The notes under the pieces were generated by a model, which was not told the origin of the DNA, ran no database searches, and saw only the letters and a list, made by a program, of their open reading frames with translations. A program made the translations under genes and the position numbers. A stretch of 64,000 nucleotides of DNA from Allobranchiibius huperziae (GTDB lineage Bacteria > Actinomycetota > Actinomycetes > Actinomycetales > Dermatophilaceae), in NCBI RefSeq assembly GCF_013410455.1, contig NZ_JACCFW010000001.1, positions 822,929 through 886,928 of the forward strand, read 5' to 3'. Below are positions 33,182 to 42,272 of this stretch, one piece after another; positions within the stretch are counted from its first letter, which is position 1, and every line of letters begins with the position of its first letter.

Positions 33182-33480
33182 GCGGACGTCGTCACCGAGT
33201 CGGCGACACCCGAGGACCTCGATGAGGTCCTCGCCTTGTACCGCTCGGTTGGCTTATGTAGAAGACCCCGAGGTGCTCCGAGCTGCCCTAGCCAGCTCGA
33301 CCACCGTCGTGGTCGGCCGCCGTCTCGTCGAGACCGCGCTTCAACCCTTCGGCTCGGTGCGCCAGAAGGTCCTGCTCACCGACGACGAGCCCGGTCAACG
33401 AGCCTTCTACGAATCACTCGGTTACCGCGAGCCCCGTGACTTCGGCCGCGGCACGCTGGGCGTTAGTCAGGTTCTATGGC
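33182..33480 (+). pseudogene. GNAT acetyltransferase remnant (frameshifted, internally deleted)
   Basis: Two out-of-frame pieces together read as a GNAT acetyltransferase. The first (33182-33256) gives ADVVTESATPEDLDEVLALYRSVG. After a frame change at about 33257 the second gives AYVEDPEVLRAALASSTTVVV, then jumps directly to GRRLVETALQPFGSVRQKVLLTDDEPGQRAFYESLGYREP. The middle of the domain, which should contain the acetyl-CoA-binding strand and loop (about 30-40 residues), is missing. No start codon or Shine-Dalgarno fits the first piece. This is a decayed gene next to the HNH gene. Confidence 0.75.
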
Positions 33481-33496
33481 TGAAGCCACAGTTCGG

Positions 33497-33718
33497 TCAG
33501 CTGCCGAAACCGACCCGTCGTACCTGCTCCGAGGCGACGTCGACGTACGCGAGCGCGGACGCCGACACCGTCACGGTGTGGCCGCGCTCGTCGGCGAGCA
33601 CCAGCGGCTCGCCGGATTTGAGCGAGGCGGCGACCAGGTCGCGCACCTCGTCCGGGGTCTGCTCTGACTCCAGCACAACTTCGCGTGCCACGTGCTGCAC
33701 GCCGATCCTGACCTCCAT
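33497..33718 (-). CDS. DUF3107 family protein
   Basis: This 73-residue protein begins MEVRIGVQHVAREVVLESEQ and ends VSASALAYVDVASEQVRRVGFG, a close match to the actinobacterial DUF3107 family (Rv3208A, antigen TB9.4). GGAAGGACCCCCG lies before the ATG as Shine-Dalgarno. In relatives it also stands beside a TetR regulator and moeZ, as here. The function is unknown; family members bind no obvious cofactor. Confidence 0.92.
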   Translation of the reverse strand: MEVRIGVQHVAREVVLESEQTPDEVRDLVAASLKSGEPLVLADERGHTVTVSASALAYVDVASEQVRRVGFGS

Positions 33719-33838
33719 CGGGGGTCCTTCCGGGTAGTCGGGGCCGGCGTACGCCGACCGTCGCAGGTTGATCTCCTACCCACCGTAAGCGCGTGCGGCC
33801 CCAGAAGATTCCACGGGGCTGCGTCCGGGCCGGGTGGG

Positions 33839-34468
33839 CTATTCGGCGGTCTTCGGGAATCCGGCGAGCCCGCGCCACCCCAGGGCGATGACGAGACGCT
33901 CGGCCTCCGCACGTGACATGCGGGTGGCCGCCTCCTGGTGCAGCCAATCGCGGGCGACCACCTGTGCCATCCCGACCAGCGACACGCCGAGCAGTTGGGC
34001 CTGTTGCGGCGTCAGATCGGTGTCCTCGGCGATGACGGCGGCGACCGACGCCGCGCACGCTGCGTCCATCTGGCGCACCCGCTGACGGACCGCGGGCTCG
34101 TCGATGAGGTCGGACTCGAAGACCAGCCGGAAGGCACCGTCCTCGCGCTCGACGAACTCGAAGAACGCGCTCATCGCCGCCGCGACGCGCGTGGCGTTGT
34201 CGTGGGTTGCGGCGAGCGCCTCCTGGACGAGCCGGGGCACCTCGGTGGTGTGCCGGTCGATCAATGCCAGATAGAGGTCCAGCTTGCCCGGGAAATGCTG
34301 GTAGAGCACGGGTTTGCTGACACTGGCGCGGATCGCTATCTCGTCCATCGACGCAGCGTGGTACCCGGAATCGGCGAACACGGCCTGCGCCGCCTCGAGC
34401 AGCTGCGCGCGGCGCGCCGATCGCGGAAGTCGCCCACCCCGGGCGTACACATCGGTCTGGCTTCCCAC
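33839..34468 (-). CDS. TetR family transcriptional regulator
   Basis: This 209-residue protein has the TetR DNA-binding domain: RSARRAQLLEAAQAVFADSGYHAASMDEIAIRASVSKPVLYQHFPGKLDLYLALIDRH. An all-helical ligand domain rich in acidic residues follows. The start is GTG with GGAGTCAGA just upstream. It lies between DUF3107 and moeZ as in M. tuberculosis (Rv3208), which suggests a conserved local role; the ligand and targets are unknown. Confidence 0.9.
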   Translation of the reverse strand: MGSQTDVYARGGRLPRSARRAQLLEAAQAVFADSGYHAASMDEIAIRASVSKPVLYQHFPGKLDLYLALIDRHTTEVPRLVQEALAATHDNATRVAAAMSAFFEFVEREDGAFRLVFESDLIDEPAVRQRVRQMDAACAASVAAVIAEDTDLTPQQAQLLGVSLVGMAQVVARDWLHQEAATRMSRAEAERLVIALGWRGLAGFPKTAE

Positions 34469-34566
34469 TCTGACTCCATCCTCCGGCCGGACCGACCGTC
34501 CCGGCGCGGATTGCGCGCGAGTCGGCCCCCTACCGGCGAGTTAGGTCGGCATCCTATTCCCACGAC

Positions 34567-34572
34567 TACCGT
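34567..34572 (+). promoter_or_regulatory. Putative leaderless -10 box for moeZ
   Basis: TACCGT lies 7 nt before the GTG at 34580 and there is no Shine-Dalgarno. This favours the GTG over the longer reading-frame extension that overlaps tetR. Confidence 0.45.
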
Positions 34573-34579
34573 TGCCGAT

Positions 34580-35719
34580 GTGACGCGCCGACCTCTGACC
34601 ACCCCCGGACCGCCGTTGGAACAAGGCCAGGTACAGCGCTATTCCCGGCATCTGCTGCTCGAGGAGATGGGCGACACGGGTCAACGACGGCTCGCGACCG
34701 CCCGCGTGCTCGTGGTCGGTGCGGGGGGCCTCGCCGCCCCCGTGGTGTCCTATCTGGCCGCCGCCGGCGTCGGTCGGCTGACCGTGGTCGACGACGACGT
34801 CGTGGAGCTGTCCAACCTGCAGCGGCAGGTGCTTTTCACCCCGGGTGACGTTGGTGCTCTCAAAGCGCAGGTGGCCAGAACCGTTGTCGCGCGAGCGAAC
34901 CCGGACGTGGAGTTCGAGGCGGTCGCGCAGCGGTTCGAGCCCGGGAACGCGATGGATCTGGCCGCGGACCACGACCTGGTGGTCGACGCGACCGACAACT
35001 TCGAGACCCGCTACCTGCTCAACGACACCTGCGTGCTGCTGGGTCTGCCGTTGGTGTGGGCGTCCGTGGAGCGCTTCGCGGGGCGCGCCGCCGTGTGGTC
35101 GGTGGGCGAAGGGCCCTGCTACCGCTGCGTCTTCCCTCACCAGCCCCCGGCCGGCGCCATCCCGTCGTGCGCCGAGGCGGGCGTGCTCGGCGCCGTACCC
35201 GGCGTGATGGGCGCGATCCAGGCGGCCGAGGTCGTCAAGCTCATCCTCGGGGTCGGAGAGCCGCTCATCGGCCGACTGCTGGTGCACGACGCGCTCGCTC
35301 AGAGCTGGGACACGCTGCCGGTCGCGGCCGATCCGGGGTGCCCCGTGTGCGGCGAAGCGCCCACCATCACCTCGTTGCCGCGGCCGGTCACCGAGTCGCC
35401 CGTGCCGGAGGTCTCACCCGCTGCGCTGCGCGAGCTGTTGGCGAGCGATGGCGCCCGCGTCATCGACGTACGCACCCCGGCCGAGCGCGACATCGTGTCG
35501 CTGCCGTTCGCCGAGCACCTGGACGCCGTCGACGTCGGGGTACGCCGGGTCGGCCAGCCGGACGGGCGCACTCTCGTGCTGCACTGCAAGTCCGGTGCCC
35601 GATCCGCGGCTGCCGTCCGCGCCCTGCTGAACGAGGGGTACGACGGGCCGGTCGCCTCCCTGCGCGGCGGCATCCTCGCCTGGGTCGACGAGGTCGACCC
35701 CGCTTTGCCGCGCTACTGA
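34580..35719 (+). CDS. moeZ: Adenylyltransferase/sulfurtransferase MoeZ (ThiF-rhodanese fusion)
   Basis: This 379-residue protein has an N-terminal E1-like adenylyltransferase domain (RVLVVGAGGLAAPVVSYLAAAGVG, DDDVVELSNLQRQVLF, DATDNFETRYLLND). Its zinc Cys pairs are CYRC and CPVC, and Cys197 sits in the crossover loop (PSCAEAGVLG). A C-terminal rhodanese domain follows with catalytic Cys336 (LHCKSGARS). It adenylates and thiocarboxylates the C-terminal glycine of sulfur-carrier proteins such as MoaD or CysO. The molybdopterin synthase subunit MoaE is encoded at 54469. The GTG start has no Shine-Dalgarno. Confidence 0.93.
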   Translation: MTRRPLTTPGPPLEQGQVQRYSRHLLLEEMGDTGQRRLATARVLVVGAGGLAAPVVSYLAAAGVGRLTVVDDDVVELSNLQRQVLFTPGDVGALKAQVARTVVARANPDVEFEAVAQRFEPGNAMDLAADHDLVVDATDNFETRYLLNDTCVLLGLPLVWASVERFAGRAAVWSVGEGPCYRCVFPHQPPAGAIPSCAEAGVLGAVPGVMGAIQAAEVVKLILGVGEPLIGRLLVHDALAQSWDTLPVAADPGCPVCGEAPTITSLPRPVTESPVPEVSPAALRELLASDGARVIDVRTPAERDIVSLPFAEHLDAVDVGVRRVGQPDGRTLVLHCKSGARSAAAVRALLNEGYDGPVASLRGGILAWVDEVDPALPRY

Positions 35720-35775
35720 AATCCTCCCGGTGCCGGGAGGATGAAGGTGTCGGTGGCCCGTGATGGGATGCGGGC

Positions 35776-38700
35776 GTGGTGAGGATGCGACGCGCTGCCG
35801 TGTCCGCGGCGGACTGGCCCGCGCTGGACGACGTCCAGGAGCAGGTGGTGAGGGGGACCGAGCGATCCCTCGTGGTGCTCGGGGCGCCCGGCACCGGCAA
35901 GTCCACCGTCGCGATCGAGACGGTCGTGGCCGCCGTCGAGGGCGGGCTCGCACCCGACGAGTGCCTGCTGCTCGCCCCCACCCGGGTGCAGGCGGCCGCG
36001 CTGCGCGACCGGCTGACCGCGCGACTGCAGGCCACCTCGACCGAGCCGGTCGCTCGCACCCACCAGTCGCTGGCCTTCGGGATGCTGCGCGAGGCGGCGG
36101 CGCTGCACGGCGAGCCAGCACCACGCCTGCTGTCCGGGCCCGAGCAGGACGTCGTGCTGCGCGAGCTGCTGGCCGGGCACGCGGCGGGTGAGGGCGACGC
36201 ACCGCAGTGGCCGGACTTCGTCCGGGAAGCGTTGCCCACCAGAGGTTTCCGGGCCGAGCTGCGCGATCTGCTCATGCGAGCCGTCGAGTGGGGCCTGGAC
36301 GGTGAGGCGCTGCGCGAGCTCGGGGTGCGGCACGAGCGGCCGGCATGGGTCGCCGCGGCGCAAATGCTCGACGAGTACGACCGGGTCACGGCCCTGTCCC
36401 GCCCCGGCGCGTACGACCCGTCGTGGATCCTGGGCGCGGCCGCCACGCTGCTCGACACGGACGCCGAAGCTGCCGCGAGACTGCGCCGGCGCACCCGCCT
36501 CGTGGTCGTCGACGACGCACAGGAGCTCACGCACGCGTCGGCGACCCTGCTCGACGCGATCGCGCACCCCGGCGCCCGCCTGGTGCTGCTGGGCGACCCC
36601 GACTCCACGGTGCAGGGTTTCCGCGGCGCCGATCCGCGCTACCTGCGGATGCTGGCCGAACGACGCGGCGCCCCGGATCCGGTCGTGCTGCCCCGGTCCT
36701 ACCGCGTCGGGCCCCGCATCGGTGCTGCGACCGGACGGGTCGCCGAGCGGATCGGCACGGTCGACGCGGGGCTGCAGCGCGCCGCGGCGCCGGTCCAGCG
36801 CGTCGACCACGTCGAGGTCGCCCTGCTGCGCGCGACGTCCCAGGAGGCGGCCTACGTCGCAGCGCGGTTGCGCGAGTGCCACCTGATGGAGGGCGTGCCG
36901 TGGTCGCAGATGGCGGTGATCGTGCGCGGGCAGGCCCGCGCAGTCGCCTTGCGGCGCGCGTTCGCCGGGTCCGGCGTGCCGGTCGCGGTGCCCGCCACCA
37001 CGCTGCCGGTGCGTGACGAACCTGCGGTGCGCCCGTTCCTGCTGCTGCTCGAGACGGCGATCGCGCTGGTCGACGGGCAGCCGCACCCGATCACCCCGGA
37101 GGCCGCGGTCGACCTGCTGACCTCGCCGCTCGGCGGGGCCGACGCGATCGAGCTGCGCCGGATGCGCCGGGTGATGCGCGCGACCGAGCTCGACGACGGC
37201 GGCAGCAGGTCCAGCGACGAGCTGCTCGCCGCCGCGGTGGTGTCCTCCGGGCCGCTGGACGAGCCGGAGCTGGCGCCCGCGGCCCGGATCGCGCGGGTCC
37301 TGCGCGCGGGCCTGACCGCCGGGGAGCAGCCAGCCGCCAGCGCCGAGACGGTGCTGTGGGCCATGTGGTCGGCGAGCGGCCTGGCCGACCAGTGGCGCGA
37401 CACCGCGCTCGCGGGCGGGGCGCCCGGCACGCGGGCCGACCGCGACCTCGACGCGATGATGGCGCTCTTCGCGGCGGCCGCGGCGTACGACGACCGGCTC
37501 CCCGGTTCGGCTCCCGCCGGTTTCTTGGAGCACATCCGCGGTCAGGACGTGCCCGGCGACCGCATCGTGCCCGCAGCGCCCGAGGACGGCTCGGTGGCCC
37601 TGATCACCCCCGCGGCCGCCGCGGGCCGGCAGTGGCGGGTGGTGGCGGTGTGCGGCGTGCAGGAGGGCGTGTGGCCCGACCTGCGGCTGCGCGGTTCCTT
37701 GCTGGGCTCCGAGGCCCTCGTCGACGTCATGCGGGGCCGGGAGGCGCGGCTGGAGTCCGCAGAGCTGCTGCGTGCGGCGCAGGCGGCGGTCCGCTACGAC
37801 GAGACGCGCCAGTTCCACGTCGCGGTGAGCCGGGCGAGCGAACGCCTGCTGGTGACGGCGGTGCGCAGCGACGACGAGCAGCCGTCGGCGTACCTGGATC
37901 TGATCGATCCGCCGCAGCAGGACGGTGACGGCACGGCCTCCGAGGCGCGCCAACCGGTCGGCGTCCCGGTCGCGCTCACCCTCACCGGCACGGTGGCGGC
38001 CCTGCGCCGGGAGATCGTGACCGGGTCGCCCGCAGCAGCCGACCGGGCGGCCGACGAGCTGGCCTACCTGGCAGCGCAGCACGTCCCCGGCGCCGACCCG
38101 GCCCAGTGGTGGGCTCTCACGCAGCTGTCCGACGACCGCCCGGTGCGTGCAGCGGATGCCGAGGTGCCGGTGTCGCCGTCCCGGGTCGAGTCGTTCGGCA
38201 CCTGCGGGCTGAACTGGCTGCTCACCAGCGCGGGCGGTGACGGGCCCGATCTCGGCACCCGCAACCTCGGCACGCTGGTGCACGAGATCGCTGCCGAGTT
38301 CCCCGACGCCGATCTCGACACGATGACCGCCGAGCTCGACGAACGCTGGGCCCGGCTGGGCTACGGCGACACCTGGATGAGCGAACGCGACCGGGTCCGG
38401 GCCCACCGGATGCTCGCCTACCTGCACGACTACTTCGAGAAGGCCGCGGCCCAGGGGTGGAAGCAGGCCGGCGTCGAGGTGCGCATGGACGTCGTCGTCG
38501 GGCGAGCCCGTTTGCGCGGATCGGCGGACCGTCTGGAGTCGCAGGAGGGCGACGCGGGGATCCGGATCGTCGACTTCAAGACCGGGTCGTCCAAACCCAA
38601 GAACCCCGACGTGGAGGAGAACCCCCAGCTCGGCGTCTACCAGGTGGCCGTGATCGAGGGAGGTTTCAACGCGGGCGACCGGACGGCGGGGGCCCAGCTC

Positions 38701-38931
38701 GTGCACCTCGGCACGGCCGCGGGCAGGAAGAGCTTCCTGCCGCAGCCGCAGTCGCCGTTGGACACCGCCGAGAGGCGGTCGTGGGCCTACGACCTGCTCG
38801 CCCGGACCGCCGAGGGCATGTCGGCGGCGCACGTGACCGCCACCCTCAACGACCGTTGCCGCACCTGCCCCGTGCGTGGCTGTTGCCCGCTCCAGGAAGA
38901 GGGCCGCCGGCTCGGGGGTGACCAGGCGTGA
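35776..38931 (+). CDS. adnA: AdnA-like helicase-nuclease subunit
   Basis: This 1051-residue protein fuses a UvrD/RecB-like SF1 motor to a RecB-type nuclease. The Walker A GAPGTGKS is at residues 36-43, but Walker B reads VVVDDAQE (Asp246-Asp247) instead of the usual DEFQD, so the catalytic Glu is Asp. The nuclease core is RGSADRLE plus IVDFKTG (Asp933, Lys935). An AddB-like Fe-S cluster can be formed by Cys810, Cys1028, Cys1031 and Cys1036/1037. It pairs with adnB (overlap GTGA) to resect double-strand breaks. The start is the first of two adjacent GTGs; an ATG at 35785 is possible. Confidence 0.92.
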   Translation: MVRMRRAAVSAADWPALDDVQEQVVRGTERSLVVLGAPGTGKSTVAIETVVAAVEGGLAPDECLLLAPTRVQAAALRDRLTARLQATSTEPVARTHQSLAFGMLREAAALHGEPAPRLLSGPEQDVVLRELLAGHAAGEGDAPQWPDFVREALPTRGFRAELRDLLMRAVEWGLDGEALRELGVRHERPAWVAAAQMLDEYDRVTALSRPGAYDPSWILGAAATLLDTDAEAAARLRRRTRLVVVDDAQELTHASATLLDAIAHPGARLVLLGDPDSTVQGFRGADPRYLRMLAERRGAPDPVVLPRSYRVGPRIGAATGRVAERIGTVDAGLQRAAAPVQRVDHVEVALLRATSQEAAYVAARLRECHLMEGVPWSQMAVIVRGQARAVALRRAFAGSGVPVAVPATTLPVRDEPAVRPFLLLLETAIALVDGQPHPITPEAAVDLLTSPLGGADAIELRRMRRVMRATELDDGGSRSSDELLAAAVVSSGPLDEPELAPAARIARVLRAGLTAGEQPAASAETVLWAMWSASGLADQWRDTALAGGAPGTRADRDLDAMMALFAAAAAYDDRLPGSAPAGFLEHIRGQDVPGDRIVPAAPEDGSVALITPAAAAGRQWRVVAVCGVQEGVWPDLRLRGSLLGSEALVDVMRGREARLESAELLRAAQAAVRYDETRQFHVAVSRASERLLVTAVRSDDEQPSAYLDLIDPPQQDGDGTASEARQPVGVPVALTLTGTVAALRREIVTGSPAAADRAADELAYLAAQHVPGADPAQWWALTQLSDDRPVRAADAEVPVSPSRVESFGTCGLNWLLTSAGGDGPDLGTRNLGTLVHEIAAEFPDADLDTMTAELDERWARLGYGDTWMSERDRVRAHRMLAYLHDYFEKAAAQGWKQAGVEVRMDVVVGRARLRGSADRLESQEGDAGIRIVDFKTGSSKPKNPDVEENPQLGVYQVAVIEGGFNAGDRTAGAQLVHLGTAAGRKSFLPQPQSPLDTAERRSWAYDLLARTAEGMSAAHVTATLNDRCRTCPVRGCCPLQEEGRRLGGDQA

Positions 38932-41900
38932 CACCGCGACTGGGGGCAGCCCACCTCGCCGACCAGCTGGGGCTGCCGGCACCCACCGCCGAACAGACGG
39001 CGGTCATCGAGGCGGCGCCCGACGAGCCGCTGCTCGTGGTCGCCGGCGCCGGATCCGGCAAGACCGAGACGATGGCCTCCCGGGTCGTGTGGCTCGTGGC
39101 CAACCGGTTCGTCCAGCCCGCCGAGGTGCTGGGCCTGACCTTCACCCGCAAGGCCGCCGGCGAGCTCGCCGAACGCGTCGGGCGCCGGCTGCGCCAGCTC
39201 ACCGCGGTGGGTCTGTGGGAGCCGCCCGTCGATGCCGACGGCACCCGCAGCCTCGCCGACATCCCGACCGTGCAGACCTATCACTCCTACGCGGGCCGGA
39301 TCGTCTCCGAGCACGGCCTGCGCCTCGGGATCGAGCCCGACTCCCGCCTGCTGTCCGAGGCGGCGGCCTGGCAGCTGGCCGCCGAGGTGGTGAGCGCGTA
39401 CGACGGGCCGATGGAGCGGGTCGACAAGATGGAGTCCACCGTCGTCGCCGCGGTGGTTGACCTCGCCGGTGAGCTCGCCGAGCACCTGCGCAGCACCGAC
39501 GAGGCGCGCGACTACCTCGAGGAGGTCGTGCGGCACATCGAGGGCCTGCCGGCGACCGGCCGCATCAAGGCGCTGTCCCAGGCCGACCGCCTGCTGCCTG
39601 CTGCCCTGCAGGCGCGTATCGACCTGCTGCCGATCATCGATCGCTACCAGGCCGCCAAGCGGGCGCGCACCAGTCTCGACTTCGCCGACCAGGTCGCCGT
39701 GGCGGCCCGTCTCGCGCGGTCCTTCCCTGACGTCGGCGCCGCCGAACGGGCGCGCTACCGGGCGGTGCTGCTGGATGAGTTCCAGGACACCAGCGAGGCC
39801 CAGCTCGTGCTGTTGCGCTCGCTGCTCGTGGCGCCGGGTGAGCCCGTGCCCGTCACGGCGGTGGGCGACCCGCACCAGTCGATCTACGGCTGGCGCGGTG
39901 CGAGCGCGACCAGCCTGTCGTCGTACGCCAGGGAGTTCGGCGGCGAGCACGGCACCCGCCAGTTGCCGCTCGCGACGAGCTGGCGCAACGACGTGGCGGT
40001 GCTCGACGTCGCCGATCGCACGGCGCAGCCGCTGCGCGAGGAGGGACTGCCGGTCGAGCCGCTGCGCCCTCGACCGGGCGCCCAGACCGGCGCCGTCGAC
40101 GCGGCACGGTGCGAGACCTCCGACGACGAGGCGCAGCAGGTGGCGGGGTGGGTCGCGCAGCGGTGGTTCGACGACCGTGGGCGGCACACCGGCGCGACCG
40201 CCGCGGTGCTGTGCCGCAAGCGGTCCCTCTTCCGGTCGGTCGTCGAGCATCTGGAGCGTGCCGGACTGCCGGTCGAGGTCGTCGGCGTCGGCGGGTTGCT
40301 GACGACGCCGGAGGTCGGCGACGTGGTGAGTCTTCTGTGGGCCGTGCAGGATCCGACGCGCGGCGACCGGTTGATGCGATTGCTGACCGGGCCCGCGATG
40401 CGCCTGGGGGCGGCCGACCTGGCCGGGCTCTACGCGCGGGCGCGCGAGCTCAGCTTCCAGGAGAGCGGGACCCGGCGAGCGGGCGATCTCGAACAGGACT
40501 CCCGGGAGCAGCCGAGCATCGTGGAGACCCTCGAGCGACTGCCGAACGCGCAGTGGCGCGGCCGGGAGGACGAGCGGATCGGGGAGGTCGCGCTGCACCG
40601 GCTGCACTGGCTGGCGGGCCTGATCCGGCGGGTGCGGTCGATGACGGCACTGCCGCTGCCCGAGCTGGTCGGGGAGGCCGAGCGGCTCCTCGGCGTCGAC
40701 CTCGAGGTGCTCTCCCGCGCCGAGCACACGCCGGGGTCCGCCCGCGTGCATCTCGACGCGTTCGCGGACGTCGCGGCCCAGTTCACCGCGCAGGCCGAGC
40801 GGCCCACGCTGAGCGGTTTCCTGTCGTGGCTGGACGCCGCGCTGCGCGAGGAACGCGGGCTGGAGACGACGTTCCTGGAGACCAATACCGCCGCCGTGCA
40901 GGTCCTCACCGTGCACGCGGCCAAGGGCCTGGAGTGGGACTACGTCGCGGTGCCCGGCCTGGTGGAGGGCACCTTCCCCGCTCATTCCAACCCGCCCACC
41001 TGGAAGAAGCAGCACGACGGCTGGGCCATCGGCGCCTCGGGCGAGCCGGACCTGCACCACACCTGGGCGACCACCGACACCGGTTGGACCGGCGGACTGT
41101 CCGGCCTGCCATACGACCTGCGCGGCGACGTCGACGGCCTACCGGAGTTCGAGTGGGCAGCCGACGACATCGCCGGTTTCCGCGAGGCCGTGACCGACTT
41201 CAAGGGGCGCGGCGGCGCGCACGCGATCGCCGAGGAACGGCGGCTGGCCTACGTCGCGTTCACCCGGGCCCGGCACGGGATGCTGCTGACCGGCGCGGTG
41301 TGGGGGGCCGGCAAGAAGCCGCGCCTGACCTCGCGCTTCCTGCTCGAGCTGGTCGACGCAGGTCTCGTGCGCCGCGGCGAATGGGTCGACCTGCCGGCCG
41401 ACCCCGAGGCCGTCAACCCCGCCGACGACGACGACCGCACGGCGACCTGGCCCGGTGACCCCATGGCGTCCCGGCGCGCGACGCTCCACGACGGTGTCGA
41501 GCGGGTGCGCGCGGCCCTGGAACGCGCGACCGTGGACGGACCGGTCGCCCTGCCCGACGACGGGCGCACCCACCGCCTGCGGGTTCTGCTCGCCGAGCGT
41601 GAGGCGCAGCGTGCCCGCCGCGAACAGCACGTCGTCCTGCCGGGCCACCTGTCCACCTCCGCCCTGGTCGCCCTGGCACAGGACCCCGAGCAGTTCGCGC
41701 TCGATGTCCGCCGACCGATGCCCGCGGCGCCTGCGCTCGCAGCCCGACGCGGCACCGCGTTCCACGCGTGGGTCGAGCAGCACTTCCAGCGCGCCGCCCT
41801 GCTCGACATCTCCTCGCTGCCCGGCTCCGGTGACGACGACGCCGACCTCGACGCGGACCTGGAGGCGATGAAGGCCCGGTTCCTCGCCTCGGAGTGGGTC

Positions 41901-42251
41901 GACCGCACTCCGGTCGACGTCGAGGTGGCACTCGAGACGTGGATCGACGGGATCAGCGTGCGCGGCCGGGTCGACGCCGTCTTCCCGTCCGCCGACGGCA
42001 CGGGTTTCGTGATCGTGGACTGGAAGACCGGTCGTCGTCCGACCGGCGAGCTGGCAGCCACCCGGGCGTTGCAGCTGGCGGCGTACCGGATCGCGTACGC
42101 CCGGTTGCACGGCATCGACCCCGAATCGGTGCAGGGCGCGTTCTACTACGCGGCGACGGGGGAGACGGTGCGTCCGCCCCTGCCGAGCGTGCAGGAGATC
42201 GCCGCGGTCGTGGGCTCCATCCCCGCCGAGCACGAACCCGACCGCACCTGA
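38928..42251 (+). CDS. adnB: AdnB-like helicase-nuclease subunit
   Basis: This 1107-residue protein is the motor partner of AdnA. It has full SF1A motifs: GAGSGKT at residues 40-46, TFTRKAAGELAERV, LLDEFQDTSEAQ with a normal Walker B (Asp283-Glu284), VGDPHQSIYGWRGA, and VLTVHAAKGLEWDYVAVPGLVEG, followed by RRLAYVAFTRAR. The C-terminal nuclease domain contains RGRVDAVFP and IVDWKTGRRP. Unlike AdnA no Fe-S cysteine set is visible. AdnAB resects DNA ends for recombination in actinobacteria. The GTG overlaps the adnA stop. Confidence 0.93.
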   Translation: MTPRLGAAHLADQLGLPAPTAEQTAVIEAAPDEPLLVVAGAGSGKTETMASRVVWLVANRFVQPAEVLGLTFTRKAAGELAERVGRRLRQLTAVGLWEPPVDADGTRSLADIPTVQTYHSYAGRIVSEHGLRLGIEPDSRLLSEAAAWQLAAEVVSAYDGPMERVDKMESTVVAAVVDLAGELAEHLRSTDEARDYLEEVVRHIEGLPATGRIKALSQADRLLPAALQARIDLLPIIDRYQAAKRARTSLDFADQVAVAARLARSFPDVGAAERARYRAVLLDEFQDTSEAQLVLLRSLLVAPGEPVPVTAVGDPHQSIYGWRGASATSLSSYAREFGGEHGTRQLPLATSWRNDVAVLDVADRTAQPLREEGLPVEPLRPRPGAQTGAVDAARCETSDDEAQQVAGWVAQRWFDDRGRHTGATAAVLCRKRSLFRSVVEHLERAGLPVEVVGVGGLLTTPEVGDVVSLLWAVQDPTRGDRLMRLLTGPAMRLGAADLAGLYARARELSFQESGTRRAGDLEQDSREQPSIVETLERLPNAQWRGREDERIGEVALHRLHWLAGLIRRVRSMTALPLPELVGEAERLLGVDLEVLSRAEHTPGSARVHLDAFADVAAQFTAQAERPTLSGFLSWLDAALREERGLETTFLETNTAAVQVLTVHAAKGLEWDYVAVPGLVEGTFPAHSNPPTWKKQHDGWAIGASGEPDLHHTWATTDTGWTGGLSGLPYDLRGDVDGLPEFEWAADDIAGFREAVTDFKGRGGAHAIAEERRLAYVAFTRARHGMLLTGAVWGAGKKPRLTSRFLLELVDAGLVRRGEWVDLPADPEAVNPADDDDRTATWPGDPMASRRATLHDGVERVRAALERATVDGPVALPDDGRTHRLRVLLAEREAQRARREQHVVLPGHLSTSALVALAQDPEQFALDVRRPMPAAPALAARRGTAFHAWVEQHFQRAALLDISSLPGSGDDDADLDADLEAMKARFLASEWVDRTPVDVEVALETWIDGISVRGRVDAVFPSADGTGFVIVDWKTGRRPTGELAATRALQLAAYRIAYARLHGIDPESVQGAFYYAATGETVRPPLPSVQEIAAVVGSIPAEHEPDRT

Positions 42252-42272
42252 CGCCGCCCGTTCGCGGGCAGC

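Noticed and set aside
31817-33480. Complete insertion sequence around the HNH gene
   Set aside because: No transposase, terminal inverted repeats or target duplications were seen.
35713-38982. 1089-residue open frame on the minus strand opposite adnA
   Set aside because: It has no domain motif, is Arg/Gly/Ala/His-rich as expected for a GC-rich antisense frame, and the plus strand encodes a clear helicase-nuclease.
38787-41060. 757-residue minus-strand frame opposite adnB
   Set aside because: Low-complexity antisense frame of a well-supported gene; no motif.
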